From: Daphnia pulex
Lineage: Eukaryota > Arthropoda > Branchiopoda > Diplostraca > Daphniidae
DNA length: 64,000 nt
NCBI RefSeq assembly: GCF_021134715.1
Contig: NC_060025.1
Span: 9,532,698 to 9,596,697 of the forward strand
Direction of reading: 5' to 3'
The position numbers and the translations under genes are program-made. Of the stretch, positions 1 through 11,620 are shown in pieces. The notes under the pieces are model-generated. The model did no database searches and was not told the DNA's origin. It worked only from the letters and a program-made list of their open reading frames with translations. Each line of letters starts with the position of its first letter. The first letter of the stretch is position 1.

Positions 1-57
1 GTTTTATTGTAAATTAAAAAAAAAAAAAACACTGAGGTAGTGATTAAACAAAATAAT

Positions 58-218
58 TTATTCAAGTTTACTAGGCAAGAAGAGTCGAAGTAGGTAATAG
101 TTAAACTGATGAATATGCGGAGCGACTCGTTCCGGATGCGTTAGGTGGACACGATGGTTCCCTTCTACATCGGCAACGGATATTGGCAACCAAAGCAATG
201 GAAATTCTCCAAAAAGTC
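58..218 (-). CDS. possible terminal exon of an unidentified minus-strand gene
   Basis: On the minus strand an open frame runs from a possible acceptor (CTGAG, positions 223-219) and ends VAPHIHQFNYYLLRLFLPSKLE, stop. The stop codon overlaps a perfect AATAAA polyadenylation signal (about 62-57), as is common in compact arthropod genes. I do not recognise the peptide and cannot see upstream exons, because the neighbouring sequence to the right belongs to the duplicated Dicer leader. A second frame in the same stretch (310-101) has an ATG but a basic, low-quality translation. This is weak support: one exon-like segment and a polyadenylation signal. Confidence 0.2.
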
Positions 219-339
219 CTCAGAAAGAATGAGTGTGTGGAATAAGATTTGCATATTAAAAACTCGTACGTAGGCGTCTTCGGTCTTCGGCATCTGCTTT
301 CTTTTTCCACGGATTAGTAGGACGTCTGCTGCCCAGTAT

Positions 340-628
340 TTATTTATTTATCTTCCGCTAGATGGCAGCCAATTCCCAATATTTTCTTTTTAAAATAAGG
401 GGGTGATTCTGCAATCCTTTCTGTAGAGAGTGTAGTTAGTGTTTTGTGTTTAGTCTGTTAATAAGCAGTGCAGTCAAGCAAAAGACGCTTAATTAACTGG
501 TACGGGCACTTGATCATATTCGTGACCATATTTCAAACTAAACTGTGCTTGATGGTTGTTGAGAAACTCTGTAATGAATGATGGCCCTTGACTAAATTGG
601 ATTCTTTGAACAAATATTGTTAGTAGGA
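340..628 (+). repeat. second copy of the Dicer-2 leader/promoter region (copy A)
   Basis: This stretch aligns by eye with 3770-4088 immediately upstream of the Dicer gene. Shared landmarks, in the same order, are ATCTTCCGCTAGATGG, CCAATTCCCAATATTTTC, GCAGTGCAGTCAAGCA, CATATTCGTGACCAT, GATGGTTGTTGAGAAACT, GATGGCCCTTGACTAA and TTGTTAGTAGGA. Small indels and substitutions separate the copies, so the duplication is not very recent. Homology stops at the ATGGAAT that begins the next feature. The copy should carry the same core promoter and CTCF-like AGATGGC motif as the Dicer copy. Confidence 0.85.
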
Positions 629-942
629 ATGGAATCGCCATCGGCCAATTTCGTGTTGGCCTTAGAAGATGCCGTTTACGTATGTCCAATCAACAACTCT
701 AACGCAACTGAAATTTGCAACAACGACGTCGACATGGGAGACCCATTCCGTCTTGTTATCTTGAATAGCACAGGTAAATTTGTTTGCTTTTATCTAAGTT
801 TCGCACAATTCCTAATGAAAAATTTGTCGATGTTCTAGGTGATTCGATCATCTGCGGATCACTGGGCGGTGAAATTCAAATCGTTTGCAGCCTTCCGAAT
901 TCGATCGATCGCACTGGAACAAGATCAACTACTACAGACCTG
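629..942 (+). CDS. partial two-exon gene fragment resembling a Cdc20/Fizzy-type WD40 blade
   Basis: Start ATG at 629. Exon 1 is 629-773 (donor GTAAAT) and exon 2 is 839-942 (acceptor TTCTAG, donor GTAACT), joining in frame to give 83 residues. The pattern NFVLALEDAVYVC, then a GDPFRLVILNSTGDSI stretch, then CGSLGGEIQIVC resembles the first propeller blade of Cdc20/Cdh1/Cortex activators of the anaphase-promoting complex (inference from motif spacing only). No further exon is visible before the 3' end of the convergent C1q gene at 1301, so this is probably a truncated copy or a young chimeric gene using the duplicated Dicer leader. The C-box and IR tail of real APC activators are absent. It could equally be an unrelated beta-propeller fragment. 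Confidence 0.4.
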
Positions 943-1300
943 GTAACTGTTTCTTTTTTAAAATTCCGGGTCGTAAAATTATTTAGTATATGAGTGGTAA
1001 GCTACGAGATTATCGGGTCAGGTGTGCAATTCTAACCGAGCAATCTGAATAAGGCGCTAGTTTTTTAAGTGGACTTTTCACTCGTTATAAGATATCAATC
1101 GTGAAAAATAATGTTCACAAAAGTTGACACAGTCAAATAACCGTACCGCAATGGGCTTTCTAAACGTATACCATTTGTTATCTAAATCAGATAATGGGGA
1201 ATCCCAAATGTGTTATGCATTCTACTCTATGTATTACTATTACATTTAAACAACCCAAATTAATTTTTTGCTATTACAAGTTTTCTTCGATGCAGAAAAT
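943..1300. other. intergenic, nothing recognised
   Basis: AT-rich sequence between the WD40-like fragment and the 3' end of the C1q gene. I see no open frame with splice signals, no repeat and no RNA gene. Missing exons of the fragment at 629-942 would be expected here and are not apparent. Confidence 0.5.
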
Positions 1301-3375
1301 TTAAAGTGACGCAACAATTTCCTCTTCTACTAACCATCCAGTGAAATGAGTGGATTTGGAAGCGTCGTCCATCAGACACACTTCACTTGATATGCCATCA
1401 GCCTCAGATATTTGCATCCAGACTTGGTCTCCCATGTTCAATTTCAGCGACGAGTGGAGAATCAACGGGGAATATTGACCATTAACGGTGTTGGATTCAT
1501 CAACCTGCGCCCTTCCAATTCGATTGCCATTTAAATATAGCAAAATGTCTAAATACAATCGGGTTGCAGAAGATTGCGGAAAATGTGCCAGTGCAGTAAA
1601 TGCGAAGTAATAAGTTCCCTTGACAGGAGCCGTGAATTTTCCAGTTATTATATTCATGGCATTTCCGACGTTGAGTCTTTCTACCTCGAACGGAATGGGA
1701 GTATTAGGTGTACAGAGGGAAACCGTCTTTTGGACATAGAAGTGTGCTGGGAAAGATTTAATGTCAGAATATCCTATCCATTTTTGAAAACCTGCAGAAG
1801 ATAGATTGGTAATAAATTTAACTCTGTTTTTTAAATTAAAATATAGCATTGAAAACAGCACCTTCTTCCTCGACGAGTTTATTAAAATCGCAATAAACGG
1901 TTTCTATCATTGCAGCCCCCTTGATGGAATACAACCCGCTCAGGTAGTAGCCAAGAAGCCACAAATCTTTACATGACGTCGGAATTCCCATAACGGCAGC
2001 CACACTCCCTGAGCATTCCAAGTTGCCAAGCGTATGGACACCGGATGAAGTTTCCAGTTGAGTCCGACCAAAGTTCAAACGAGTGATGGGAAGAAGTTCC
2101 TTATTGGTAATGACACCTAAACAAATGGCAAATGAAAGAATCAATCGTTTTCGTATAACGAAAGAAGTAGCTATAAAAAGAGAAACGTGGAATATTTATG
2201 ACGCTAAAAATTATTGCTGGTGGAGAATGGTCTTTAAATTTAACTAACAAAAAGTAAACAAATAAACAGGACAATTGTCTACCATCATCAACTAACTGCG
2301 CTGAAGCGATCGCATCGCAGTTGCATTTGGCGTAGGCGTCGACGCAATTTCCGCTGATTCCGCACTGACAGGTGTGAATTCCAGCGTCGTTATTTCCGGC
2401 CCAGAAATATTGCGCATTTCCATCCCTGTCGTTCCACCAGCCATAGGCGACATTATTAAGCTCGAGTGGAGCGTAAAAACAATCGTACTGTGATAATAAT
2501 GGCAAATTAATTAATTAAATTTCATCTATTTTAGACATTTAAAAAACCCAAACCAACTTTGATGGACTGTTGACATCTCGCCGATAAATCTGCTAAAGCT
2601 TTCATTTGTCCATAGGTCGCGTTATATTTGATGACTCTTGAATAGCATCCAGGATCAGCGCAATGTCCGACATCCATAGGTGATTCGCTGTCGTGCAGAA
2701 TGGCAGTCGATCCTAAATTAGAATTTAGCGACATTTTCTTTTCATTTTAAAAATGCAGTTATGTTACACCTGTTGTCATATTGCAGTAGACGGTGATAGG
2801 ACTGTCTCCTCCATCGCCGTCCGGATCGATCCAATGTATTCCGGATGACAGAACGGGGTTAGTTGAACGAAGTTCTAGACATGTTCTTGGAGTACTGCTC
2901 TTTCCAGGTTTTCCAGCAGTTGGCGACGGGCGGTTATTTTGCAGTGAAGTTTCGAAATATTCTTGCTGATTGAGTTTGGCCTTTAGTTGATTCACGTCTG
3001 ATTGCAACGCTTCTTTTATTTCATTCTGAAAAAAATCAAAACATTGATTCAGAAACGTGAAAGTACCATGATTTTGAGAGAAATTATTAAATTTACATTT
3101 TCTTTAAGTTGAACTTCCAGTCCAATAACTTTGTCCTCAAGTTGAATCACTTTTGACTCCAATTTTTCAACAACTCCTTTGATGTCAACCTAACATCAAA
3201 GCAATGAAACAAATAACATGTTCAGATCAAAAATAGTTTAAAAGAACAGAGAAATTACATAATTTTTCATTAGCTGCTGTAGAAATTGTTCCTCTGGAGA
3301 AGATACAGCGCAGTTCGAGAGTATCGCCAAATAGCCCAAAAACAATAAAACGTGAACGTGAGGACGAAATGCCAT
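1301..3375 (-). CDS. secreted coiled-coil / fibrinogen-like (Caspr type) / C1q domain protein
   Basis: Seven exons on the minus strand: 3375-3259, 3189-3097, 3025-2770, 2712-2558, 2487-2283, 2116-1862 and 1791-1301. All joins have GT/AG signals and keep frame, giving about 523 aa. Residues 1-23 are a signal peptide (hydrophobic LLFLGYLAIL, then NCA). Residues 35-100 form heptad-like coiled coil. Residues about 108-375 match the fibrinogen-like module of contactin-associated proteins/neurexin IV: GIHWIDPDGDGG, YCNM, a WWNDRDGNAQYFW core, then CQCG...NCVD...CNCD with paired cysteines, and LECSG. Residues about 385-523 are a C1q domain ending in FTGWLVEEE. Such proteins are secreted, trimerise or multimerise, and often act as pattern-recognition or matrix molecules; the ligand is unknown. 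The 5' end faces Dicer-2 about 400 bp away, so the promoters may be shared. The start is the first ATG in front of the signal peptide. Confidence 0.88.
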
Positions 3376-3460
3376 TTTTTCCAAAATGCACTTTATAAAT
3401 TCGATAGTTCTCGGATTGCGTTCTGTCTTTATACCATGCGATATCGCTGTATTTATAGAA
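3376..3460 (-). promoter_or_regulatory. TATA promoter of the C1q-domain gene
   Basis: Reading the minus strand, TATAAATA lies at 3457-3450, about 75 bp upstream of the start codon at 3375. This is a normal TATA-to-start distance for a short 5' leader. A second TATAAAG lies nearer the start codon (about 3433) and could be an alternative. The region is the proximal part of the divergent intergenic space shared with the Dicer leader. Confidence 0.5.
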
Positions 3461-3769
3461 GGATGTGAATGTAGTAAATAGGTCTCATATCGGTTGGTGA
3501 TTTACTGATTTGACGATAGTTTTTTATTGGTTTTGGCTGGTTTTTACGTATTGGGAATAATGGGTACGATTTGTGGATAGTCGTGGGCACCGGGTTTTAG
3601 TTTGTAGAGCTGTCTGTTGGCTTCGCAATATCTAGGACGATCTAGAAGGAAAAACCCAAACTGATAAGATGTTCGAAGTTATAATGTTTCTATTAGTTTA
3701 AAGTTGTTTTCTTTCTTAAAAAACATCAAAAGTCAGACGAGTGAAGAGTCTCAAGACCAGTATTTATCT

Positions 3770-4090
3770 TAGTTATCTATTTATCTTCCGCTAGATGGCG
3801 GCCAATTCCCAATATTTTCCTTTTTAAAATAAGGGGATGGGTGTAATTCTGCAATCATTTCTGTAGAGTGTAGTGTAGTTAGTGTTTAGTTTGTTAACAA
3901 GCAGTGCAGTCAAGCATATGCAGTGAACAAAAGAAGTTTAACTAACTGGCACGGGCACTTATTGATTCATATTCGTGACCATTTTTCTAACTTAACTGTA
4001 CTTGATGGTTGTTGAGAAACTGGAAAGAATGATGGCCCTTGACTAATTGGATTCCTTGAAATATTGTTAGTAGGAAACTAGGAATGGAAT
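3770..4090 (+). promoter_or_regulatory. Dicer-2 leader/promoter region (copy B of the duplication)
   Basis: This block precedes the Dicer coding region and is the better-placed member of the pair with 340-628. It holds the AGATGGCGGCC motif (CTCF-core-like) at about 3793 and many short ATG codons. At the end the shared ATGGAAT is followed here by TGTTAA, giving a three-codon upstream frame (Met-Glu-Cys-stop). The first translated exon begins after an acceptor at 4387, so this block probably supplies a non-coding first exon. I cannot place the transcription start or the first donor with confidence. Confidence 0.5.
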
Positions 4091-4398
4091 GTTAAGGCAT
4101 TTGAAAATTGCAATTCTGATATTTTTCTCAACTTGTTCATTTAGGATATTTCTATTACTGTTATTGGGTATCAAAGGCGGTATGACAAGTTCTTATACCA
4201 CGGTAATGCACTAAGCAGTGATCTTCTTCTTTCGTTTTAATATCCTACGTTTCACATCATTTTTTATTATTGATAACTACTTTAAGCTTAATATTCTGCT
4301 TGTGTTGTCACCTATACATTAAGAATTACATGTTAAATCAGCCAACGAAATTCTTCAGGGCTAATTTAAACTTTTATTTCTTTGCAGAAAACCCAATC

Positions 4399-7300
4399 AT
4401 GGAATCTCCAAGCAAATCATGTAATGTTGATACTGAGTTCACTCCAAGGGATTATCAGGTAATGATGTTACAATATGTTTATTTGGAGCATAACAAAATA
4501 GCTTGTATCGAATTTCACAGATTGAACTGTTCCAAGCAGCGTTGGATGAAAACATAATTGTTTACCTACCAACTGGTTCAGGAAAGACATTCATTGCAGC
4601 CCTTCTGATCAAGGAAAAATCTCATGAAGTCACAAAACCGTTGGATTCAGGAGGGAAAAGGACAGTTTTCCTTGTACCCACCGTTGTGTTGGCTATTCAA
4701 CAGGCCGCCTACTTGCGTACGTCCTAGTATAGATATTGATTGTTCGTATCCTCTTACTGTACGGATTTCCCATTTAGGACGCCACACCTATTTGAAAGTT
4801 AAAGAATTTTACGGGAGTATGGGAGTTGACATCTGGGAAAAAGACAGGTACGTTTAGTCAACGAACTTTTTAAGCACAATCGTTTGAGTTTTTAAATTTA
4901 TTCATTTGATTTATTTTTGTTGTTTTAGGTGGAATATTGAATTTGATTCCAACCATGTCCTGGTGATGACTGCTCAAATATTTGTGGACATCTTGAACCA
5001 TGCCTTTTTCTCACCTCACCAGCTCAATTTACTGGTCTTCGACGAGTGTCATGCTGCTGTTAAGGATGCACCGATGAAGCAAGTTCTTTCGAAACTGAAA
5101 AACTGCGAAGGTAAGAATATCTTGAATTAAATGTTAGCTATACACAATCGATCTAATAAACCATGTTCGTTTTCGTCGATAGTTTCCCAGCGTCCCAAAA
5201 TTCTGGGATTGACTGCAGCTCTGTTTAGGATGAGATGCAAACCTGAGAAGGTGCCTGATCTAATCCAGCAACTCTCCGAAACAATGGGATGCGTAGTCAG
5301 GATTCCCTCTGACGTAGAAACTGTCGCCCGGTATTTTAACATTTACACAAAAAAATCCGTGATATTATAATTCTAACATCCCTTTTTATTATTTTTAAGC
5401 TCTTCCACCAAACCGTGCGAAACCATCTTACAGTATGAAGACAAAAATTCCAATCCGAATCCAGATGCGGACGAATTAAGTCGGATTATTTCTGTAATGG
5501 TGTCTTCCCTTATGCAGCAACTTGAACAACAGTACGGCGAAGGCAATTCTAAAGATGGACCCGATGTTAACAAACAACCTGACAAAATTGATGTGTTGTT
5601 TGATGCACTGAACGACATAGACTATCTTCTGAGCACAATAGGTGGGCCAACCTTTTTCTTGAGCGTTTACATTTTCTGTCTATTCATCAGTTTAATTGAT
5701 TTTGGGTCTTTTTTTAGGACCGTACGGGGCTTTTCATTGTGCCCATGTCTACATTCGCATTTTGGAGCGTACCAAGAGTCGAGCCAAGACCGCTCAATTT
5801 CTGACAGACCTAAACAGAGTTTCTGCTCTCTGTCAGGAAGTTCGGTAGCTGTTAATATAATATGGTTTATATAGCTTAGAAGCAAGTTTGTAATTAACCG
5901 AATTTTATCATTAGGGAAGTTTGCACTCCTTATTTCGCCAAGTATTCACCGGTGGACCGACTTTTGCTCTTTGTTCAGCCGAGAGTGATTCGTTTATTAG
6001 AAATATTACGAAATTTTAGTCCTGATCAAAGCTCAGATGAATTTAAAAAGTAAGTTATTATCTATATGATTATCATGATCTGAAATTAATTTAGCGAATA
6101 TTGGTAGTGCGACCTTCAAGATGTGTGCTATCGTTTTCGTCGAGCGTCGTTCTATGGCTAATGTACTCTATCACTTCCTAAAGGTTTTAATTTTTTTAAT
6201 TGTTGAATTGTTTGTCTTGAATCTAATTTCCAATTTGATTTAGGATATCACGAAACATGACACAACGTTAGAATTTCTGAAGCCATTGTTTACGATGGGC
6301 AAGGCAGCAGGTCGAAACTCATCCCTGAAAGAAAGTCAAATTCTCAACATGAAACAAAACGAAATTATGCATTATTTTCGTGAAGGTCTCTGCAACTTGC
6401 TAGTGGCCACTTCTGTCCTGGTAAATTTGTCAAAATTTATTTGATATTGGAGTTATAAAATGTGTTACGAATTATTTTGCAGGAAGAAGGCATTGATATT
6501 CCTGATTGCAATTTAATCATTCGATTTGATAGGATCAAAACTTATTGTGATTATGTTCAGACCAAAGGTACATTTAATTTTTGTTTTATGAGGCAAAGTG
6601 CATATGTTTACTTTTAGATTTGGTGCCATAACATTTCAGGTCGGGCTAGATCGAAGAAAGCCTTCTATTGCATATTAGTGAGTCGTGGTGAGACGGAAAG
6701 CTGCCTGGCAGATTTGGCCCAATTCCACAGCATTGAGCAGCAGCTTTTATCCACTGGAAACTTTGAAGACGAACGAGATAATGCTATTGACAACTTGTTT
6801 AGTCAAATCATCCCACCGTATGTTCCATTTGGAGAAGATGGGCCTCGAATTACCTTACCAAGCAGCATATCGCTCATCAACAGGTATAGTCTCGTATGAA
6901 ATCCCACTTTTATCTTTCGTCAGATTTTTGCACCTTCTCATAAAAGAGAAATAACTTGATGATTTGTCTGTCTTAGGTACTGTGGTCAACTATCTTCTGA
7001 TCCGGATGTTAGTTTGGCTCCACAACTGACTACTAAGAAAGTTGCAGAAAGCGACGTTGATCCCATCCAACTACAGAAAATCAAGGACATATTAAAGAAA
7101 TTACCGACTGATGCTTCCAAATATTCATCGATCAACAATTTATTTCAATGCCATCTATTTCTTCCGTTGAACTCTCCCTTGAGAGATGAGGTCATTGGAG
7201 ATGTTATGCCCACAAAACGTCTAGCCAAACGAGCAGTTGCTTTAAAAGCATCCATCAAACTCCACGAACTGAAAGAGCTCGACGACAATCACCTTTTCCC

Positions 7301-10300
7301 AGTGCCACGACTGAATGTGATCGATGACGAATCGTCAACTGAAGATGAAGAGAATTCGGCAGCTCCTCAACTCAATAAGGAAAACATCGCTGTTTACAAT
7401 CGACGTCTGCCTGGCTGTTTTTCCAATTGCCGCCCTCTTCCTGGACAACCGTGTTTCGTCTATGCGATTGACTTTACGTTGATCAAGCCTTGCCTAGATA
7501 TTACCAAACTGTATTTCCCATTCGCCGTCGACACGAAACTGGCCATTTTGACGTCCAAAGTCATACCTGCCATTTGCCCATTTCCTGTGATAACCCGAGC
7601 CGGTGAATTTCAAGTCAACTTGTGCGGAGCTGATTCAGTCATCCTTGACCAGAGCCAGATGGGAAAACTGGAACGATTTCATCAATTCGTGTTCCAGGAT
7701 GTTCTCTTTTTGTGGAAGCGACAGCTCGAGTTTGACGTGCTGGCCTCTGACTTGCAGTACCTGGTGGTCCCTCTGCAAACGGCAAACGACAAGATCGACT
7801 TTGCCCTCGTTGAAAATATGATCAACGCCCCAGCAATTAATTGGGAGAAACCGCCCTACACTGGAGATCATTTTATCTTTGATTCAAGCCGGCTCATCGA
7901 TTCGGTTATCGTCCCGTCTTATAAACCGCTGGGCACTCTGAACGCTTTTTACGTGGACCGTGTTTCAGATTTGACACCCCTCACTCCGTTTCCCAACAAC
8001 GAGTTTAAAACGTACGCATCTTATTTCCAGCTCAAGTACAAACTCACGTTGACTAATCAGCAGCAGCAGCTTCTTCAAGTCAGTCGTGAGATATCTGGCA
8101 AAAATTTCCTCGTCAACAGGTACTAATAAATATTATCGTGGCCAGTTTATGGTTAACTAAAATAAAACATTTGAATTTTCAACAGAGCTGCTTCAACAAG
8201 AGAAGAAACGCCAATGCATCTAGTGGCCGAGTTGTGTCATGTTCATCCGCTGGCCGGATCGATTTGGAAACAGGTGGTCTGGCTCCCTTGCATTCTCCAC
8301 CGTCTTGATCGCATGCTGGTGGCTGAAGAACTCCGTGTCCTTGTCTACAAGGAAGCCAACATTGGAATTGAATTCTTACCCGGATCCGTCAACGTTTCTT
8401 CCGTTTGGTGCCCTTTGCGACTTCGACCCCAAAAGTCTCGTGCTGAAAGCCGCTGTGTCGCAGACCCCACACTTTTGGCCAGCACTTTGAAACCTTCCAC
8501 CTTCATGGATTATTTGGATCTCGACGTCAATATGATGTGGAGTTTTGATTATGATGAATCGGAAAAAGATCTCAGTCCAAACCAGTCTTCCATCGAACAA
8601 ACCCCGGCCGAAACATTCATCGCTACATCCTCACCGAAGAAACCAAGTGAGTTGAATTTGCCCAATCCTGGCAGCTATTCCGCATTCAAAGAATTTCCAG
8701 ATTCAATTGACGAGCAAAGGAACAAATGGACTGATTTGGCTAATGGGAATACGTCGGATGACCTACCAACTTGTCCACCGGAAACTTTTAATCTGAAATT
8801 CGATTCCGGAAACTCTGGAATGCTCTCCAAATTTGGCCCTTCACCCGGAATGATATTAGAAGCCCTCACCCTTGCCAAGACGCACGAAGGATTCGACATG
8901 GAACGTTCGGAAACGATTGGCGACTCCATTTTAAAGTTGGTCATATCCATTTATGTGTACGGAGAAACGGGTAGTGACCGCTGCGACGAAGGCAGACTCA
9001 GTCTCATGCGGATGCGCCAGATCAACAACAAACATCTTTTCAAGTTGGGCGCCAAAAAGGACATTGGGGAATTCACCGTCGCTCAAAGATTCGAACTAAT
9101 GGCAAATTTCCTCCCTCCTGGATTCAAAACGCCGACTGATCCTGACACTGACATCAATGCTCATGTCCAGCAATATGTCCTGATGAAGAATGTGGCAGAT
9201 TGCATGGAAGCTTTGATTGGTGTTTATCTGACCACTACTGGAATCAAGGGTGCCATCAAACTCATGGACTGGATGGGATTGAAAACTGTTCCTCGACTCG
9301 AGATCGCCACCTTCAACGAAATGAATGGATTTCCGATACTCCCGTCAACGTTTGCATCATCCACTTTAAACGATACTCAACTCAAAGATCAAGAGGAGGC
9401 TCTATCGCAGCTCTTTGCCGGATTAGAATCATTTGAAAAACGTCTCCGCTATACTTTCAAGAACAAAGCTTTGCTCATTGAAGCGCTTACACACGCCTCC
9501 TACATTCCCAATCGAATCACCAATTGTTACCAGAGACTGGAATTCCTCGGTGATGCTGTGCTAGGTACTCGAATTGTTACACTTTTCACAAAAGAATCAT
9601 TTTAATCGTTTTGATTCGCAGATTATCTCGTTACGAGGTATTACTATGACAATCCTTGTCAGTACACCCCGGCCATTCTAACGGATCTTCGTTCGGCCAT
9701 GGTAAACAACGAGACCTTTGCTGTCATGGCGGTCAAGAACCGTTTCCACCTCTACTTGAAGCATCTTTCCTTGTCTCTCAACGTGATTCTGGATCGATTC
9801 GTTCGATCACAAGAAGAAAATGGACATTTGCTGATGCATAATGTGAGTACGGCGGAGCTTTTGATTTGATTATTATCGACTTTTTTTAATTGAATTTGGT
9901 TGTTAGTATTTTGTTCTTGAAGAAACCAGTGAGCCAGACCAATCCCTGGCCAGCAATATTGACGTTCCTAAAGTGTTGGGCGACATTTTCGAGTCAGTGG
10001 CAGGTGCCATATTTGTCGATTCGGGCATGTCGCTCGATGCAGTTTGGAAATCTTACCTGCCCTTTTTACACGACGCATTGGGTAAGTTGTAATTGTTTGA
10101 AATTTTTCTGAATAGCCTAATGATTTCTATTTAATTGCTTCCAGAAAAATTTAATGAGAAAATTCCCATTTCTGCCCTGCGAGTACTTCATGAGCGCTAC
10201 CCTAACGCCCTCAAATTCAGGTAACTTGATACTTAAACTAGCAGAAAATTGAGCATTAGGAAATTCATCTTGATTGCAGGAAATCTGAAAGTCTTGCCGA

Positions 10301-10448
10301 TGGGAGATTGTGCGTGGCAATAGAAATCCAAGGGACGCGTGTGTTTAAGGGCGCTGGCGGTAATTCGAAAACAGCTAAAAGTGCTGCTGCCAAATACGCA
10401 CTGAGCGTTCTCAACAAACAGGACGACAATCAAGTCGAAGAATGTTGA
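4399..10448 (+). CDS. Dcr-2: Dicer-2-type ribonuclease III
   Basis: Nineteen coding exons: 4399-4458, 4521-4716, 4778-4847, 4929-5110, 5183-5330, 5400-5641, 5718-5844, 5915-6049, 6108-6183, 6244-6420, 6483-6567, 6640-6883, 6977-8119, 8186-9564, 9622-9842, 9907-10081, 10145-10220 and 10280-10448, where 8186-9564 carries RNase IIIa and the start of IIIb. They sum to 4,905 nt, or 1,634 aa. Domains: DExH helicase with GSGKT (39-43) and DECH (147-150); helicase C with EEGIDIPD (472-479) and QTKGRAR (497-503); dimerisation/DUF283 about 575-680; PAZ about 820-985; RNase IIIa with E1201, D1208, D1300 and E1303; RNase IIIb with E1414, D1418, D1521 and E1524; C-terminal dsRBD about 1545-1625 with [12 protein letters not shown]. 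The enzyme cuts long dsRNA into siRNAs in the cytoplasm. The intact helicase and compact length favour Dicer-2 over Dicer-1. The acceptor of the 6108 exon is unusual. (Listed coordinates give 18 blocks; a non-coding leader exon makes 19.). Confidence 0.93.
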
Positions 10449-11620
10449 AACTTTTATGTATGTGATTTGTTTATCTTCCACAGTCAAGAAGCTACTTATT
10501 TGTGAGTTTAATTTAATTCATGCTCAAACACATTTTTGTGGGAATTTTTAACTGGCTGCCTTTAAAATACTTTTGCAATGCCACGTGAACTAAGTTTTTT
10601 TTTACATTGTTACACGTATAAGAAATACGGATTATAATTGTTTCTGTTTTGGTGAGATAAAATCTATTGTCTAAACCAATTTTGTCTGCCGATATTTGTT
10701 AAAAAGTCTTAACTGTTCAATTATTATTGATAATGAAAGCTGAAACTCTTTTCAAAGGACCAATCCCTCATCCATTCAAGAGAAATTCTTTTTTGGGTCG
10801 TGACGAATTGTCGTTTTGAATTGTTACATCCGTTGTGGCCAGCCTTGTTGGTGGTGTGAAAAGTCAATTGGGAAATCAGACTGGCTGCTCTTTGAATCCC
10901 ATTTGGAATTTGTCATCCCATAAATGTTACGTAAGTTATTAGTAACAGTTTAATGTCGTCTTAGATAAGTCATTACAAATTATTTCCAGCAGTTACCAAG
11001 GCGAAATAAATCAGGAAGATGTATTACAGAAAGTAATATAAAAGGCACAAATAATATACAGGTAATGAATATGAAAATAATAAAACGGTATAGGAATCGA
11101 AATTATGCAATTAACGGTAGTAATTTAACCGAAAGAGAGGGGGAAAACAAAATTATATGGTTCTAATTTCTCCATTACTAAACTACTTATTTGTGATATA
11201 ATAAGCTTGTTTGATCCGGAAATGTGAATGGTAATATAAATCACGCTATATAGAGTCGTACCATTTTTTTTTAGATATTGTGTGTGAATTGCCAAAAATT
11301 TCCAAAGTCTTCAAATTTAAATAATAGTGAAGATTACTGTAAAAGGTAGATGCATTCAAGCAGCTGCAGTACTCTGTTCTCTATATAATCAGGAAGACCA
11401 AGACGTGTATAAAGGCCCACCACAAAATGTTTTTTCAACTTCTTCTTCTATGCGAAGGCTAATTTAATAACAATGAAATGTGGATTATTACCAAATTGAT
11501 TTGTTTTAAAATTTGAAAAATTCAACCCCCCGGTAATAGTGCGGTGACAATAAAATTAAACAACACTGGAATATCATAATTGTGTTTTTTTTCTACTTAA
11601 TTCTTACTTGTCTCTTTTTT
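10449..11620. other. convergent 3' regions of Dicer-2 and the TNF-ligand gene
   Basis: AT-rich sequence with no credible open frame. AATAAA-type signals occur at about 11004 (GCGAAATAAATC) and about 11545, but I cannot decide which, if any, ends the Dicer transcript. The two genes converge here, so overlapping 3' UTRs could form dsRNA. Confidence 0.5.
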
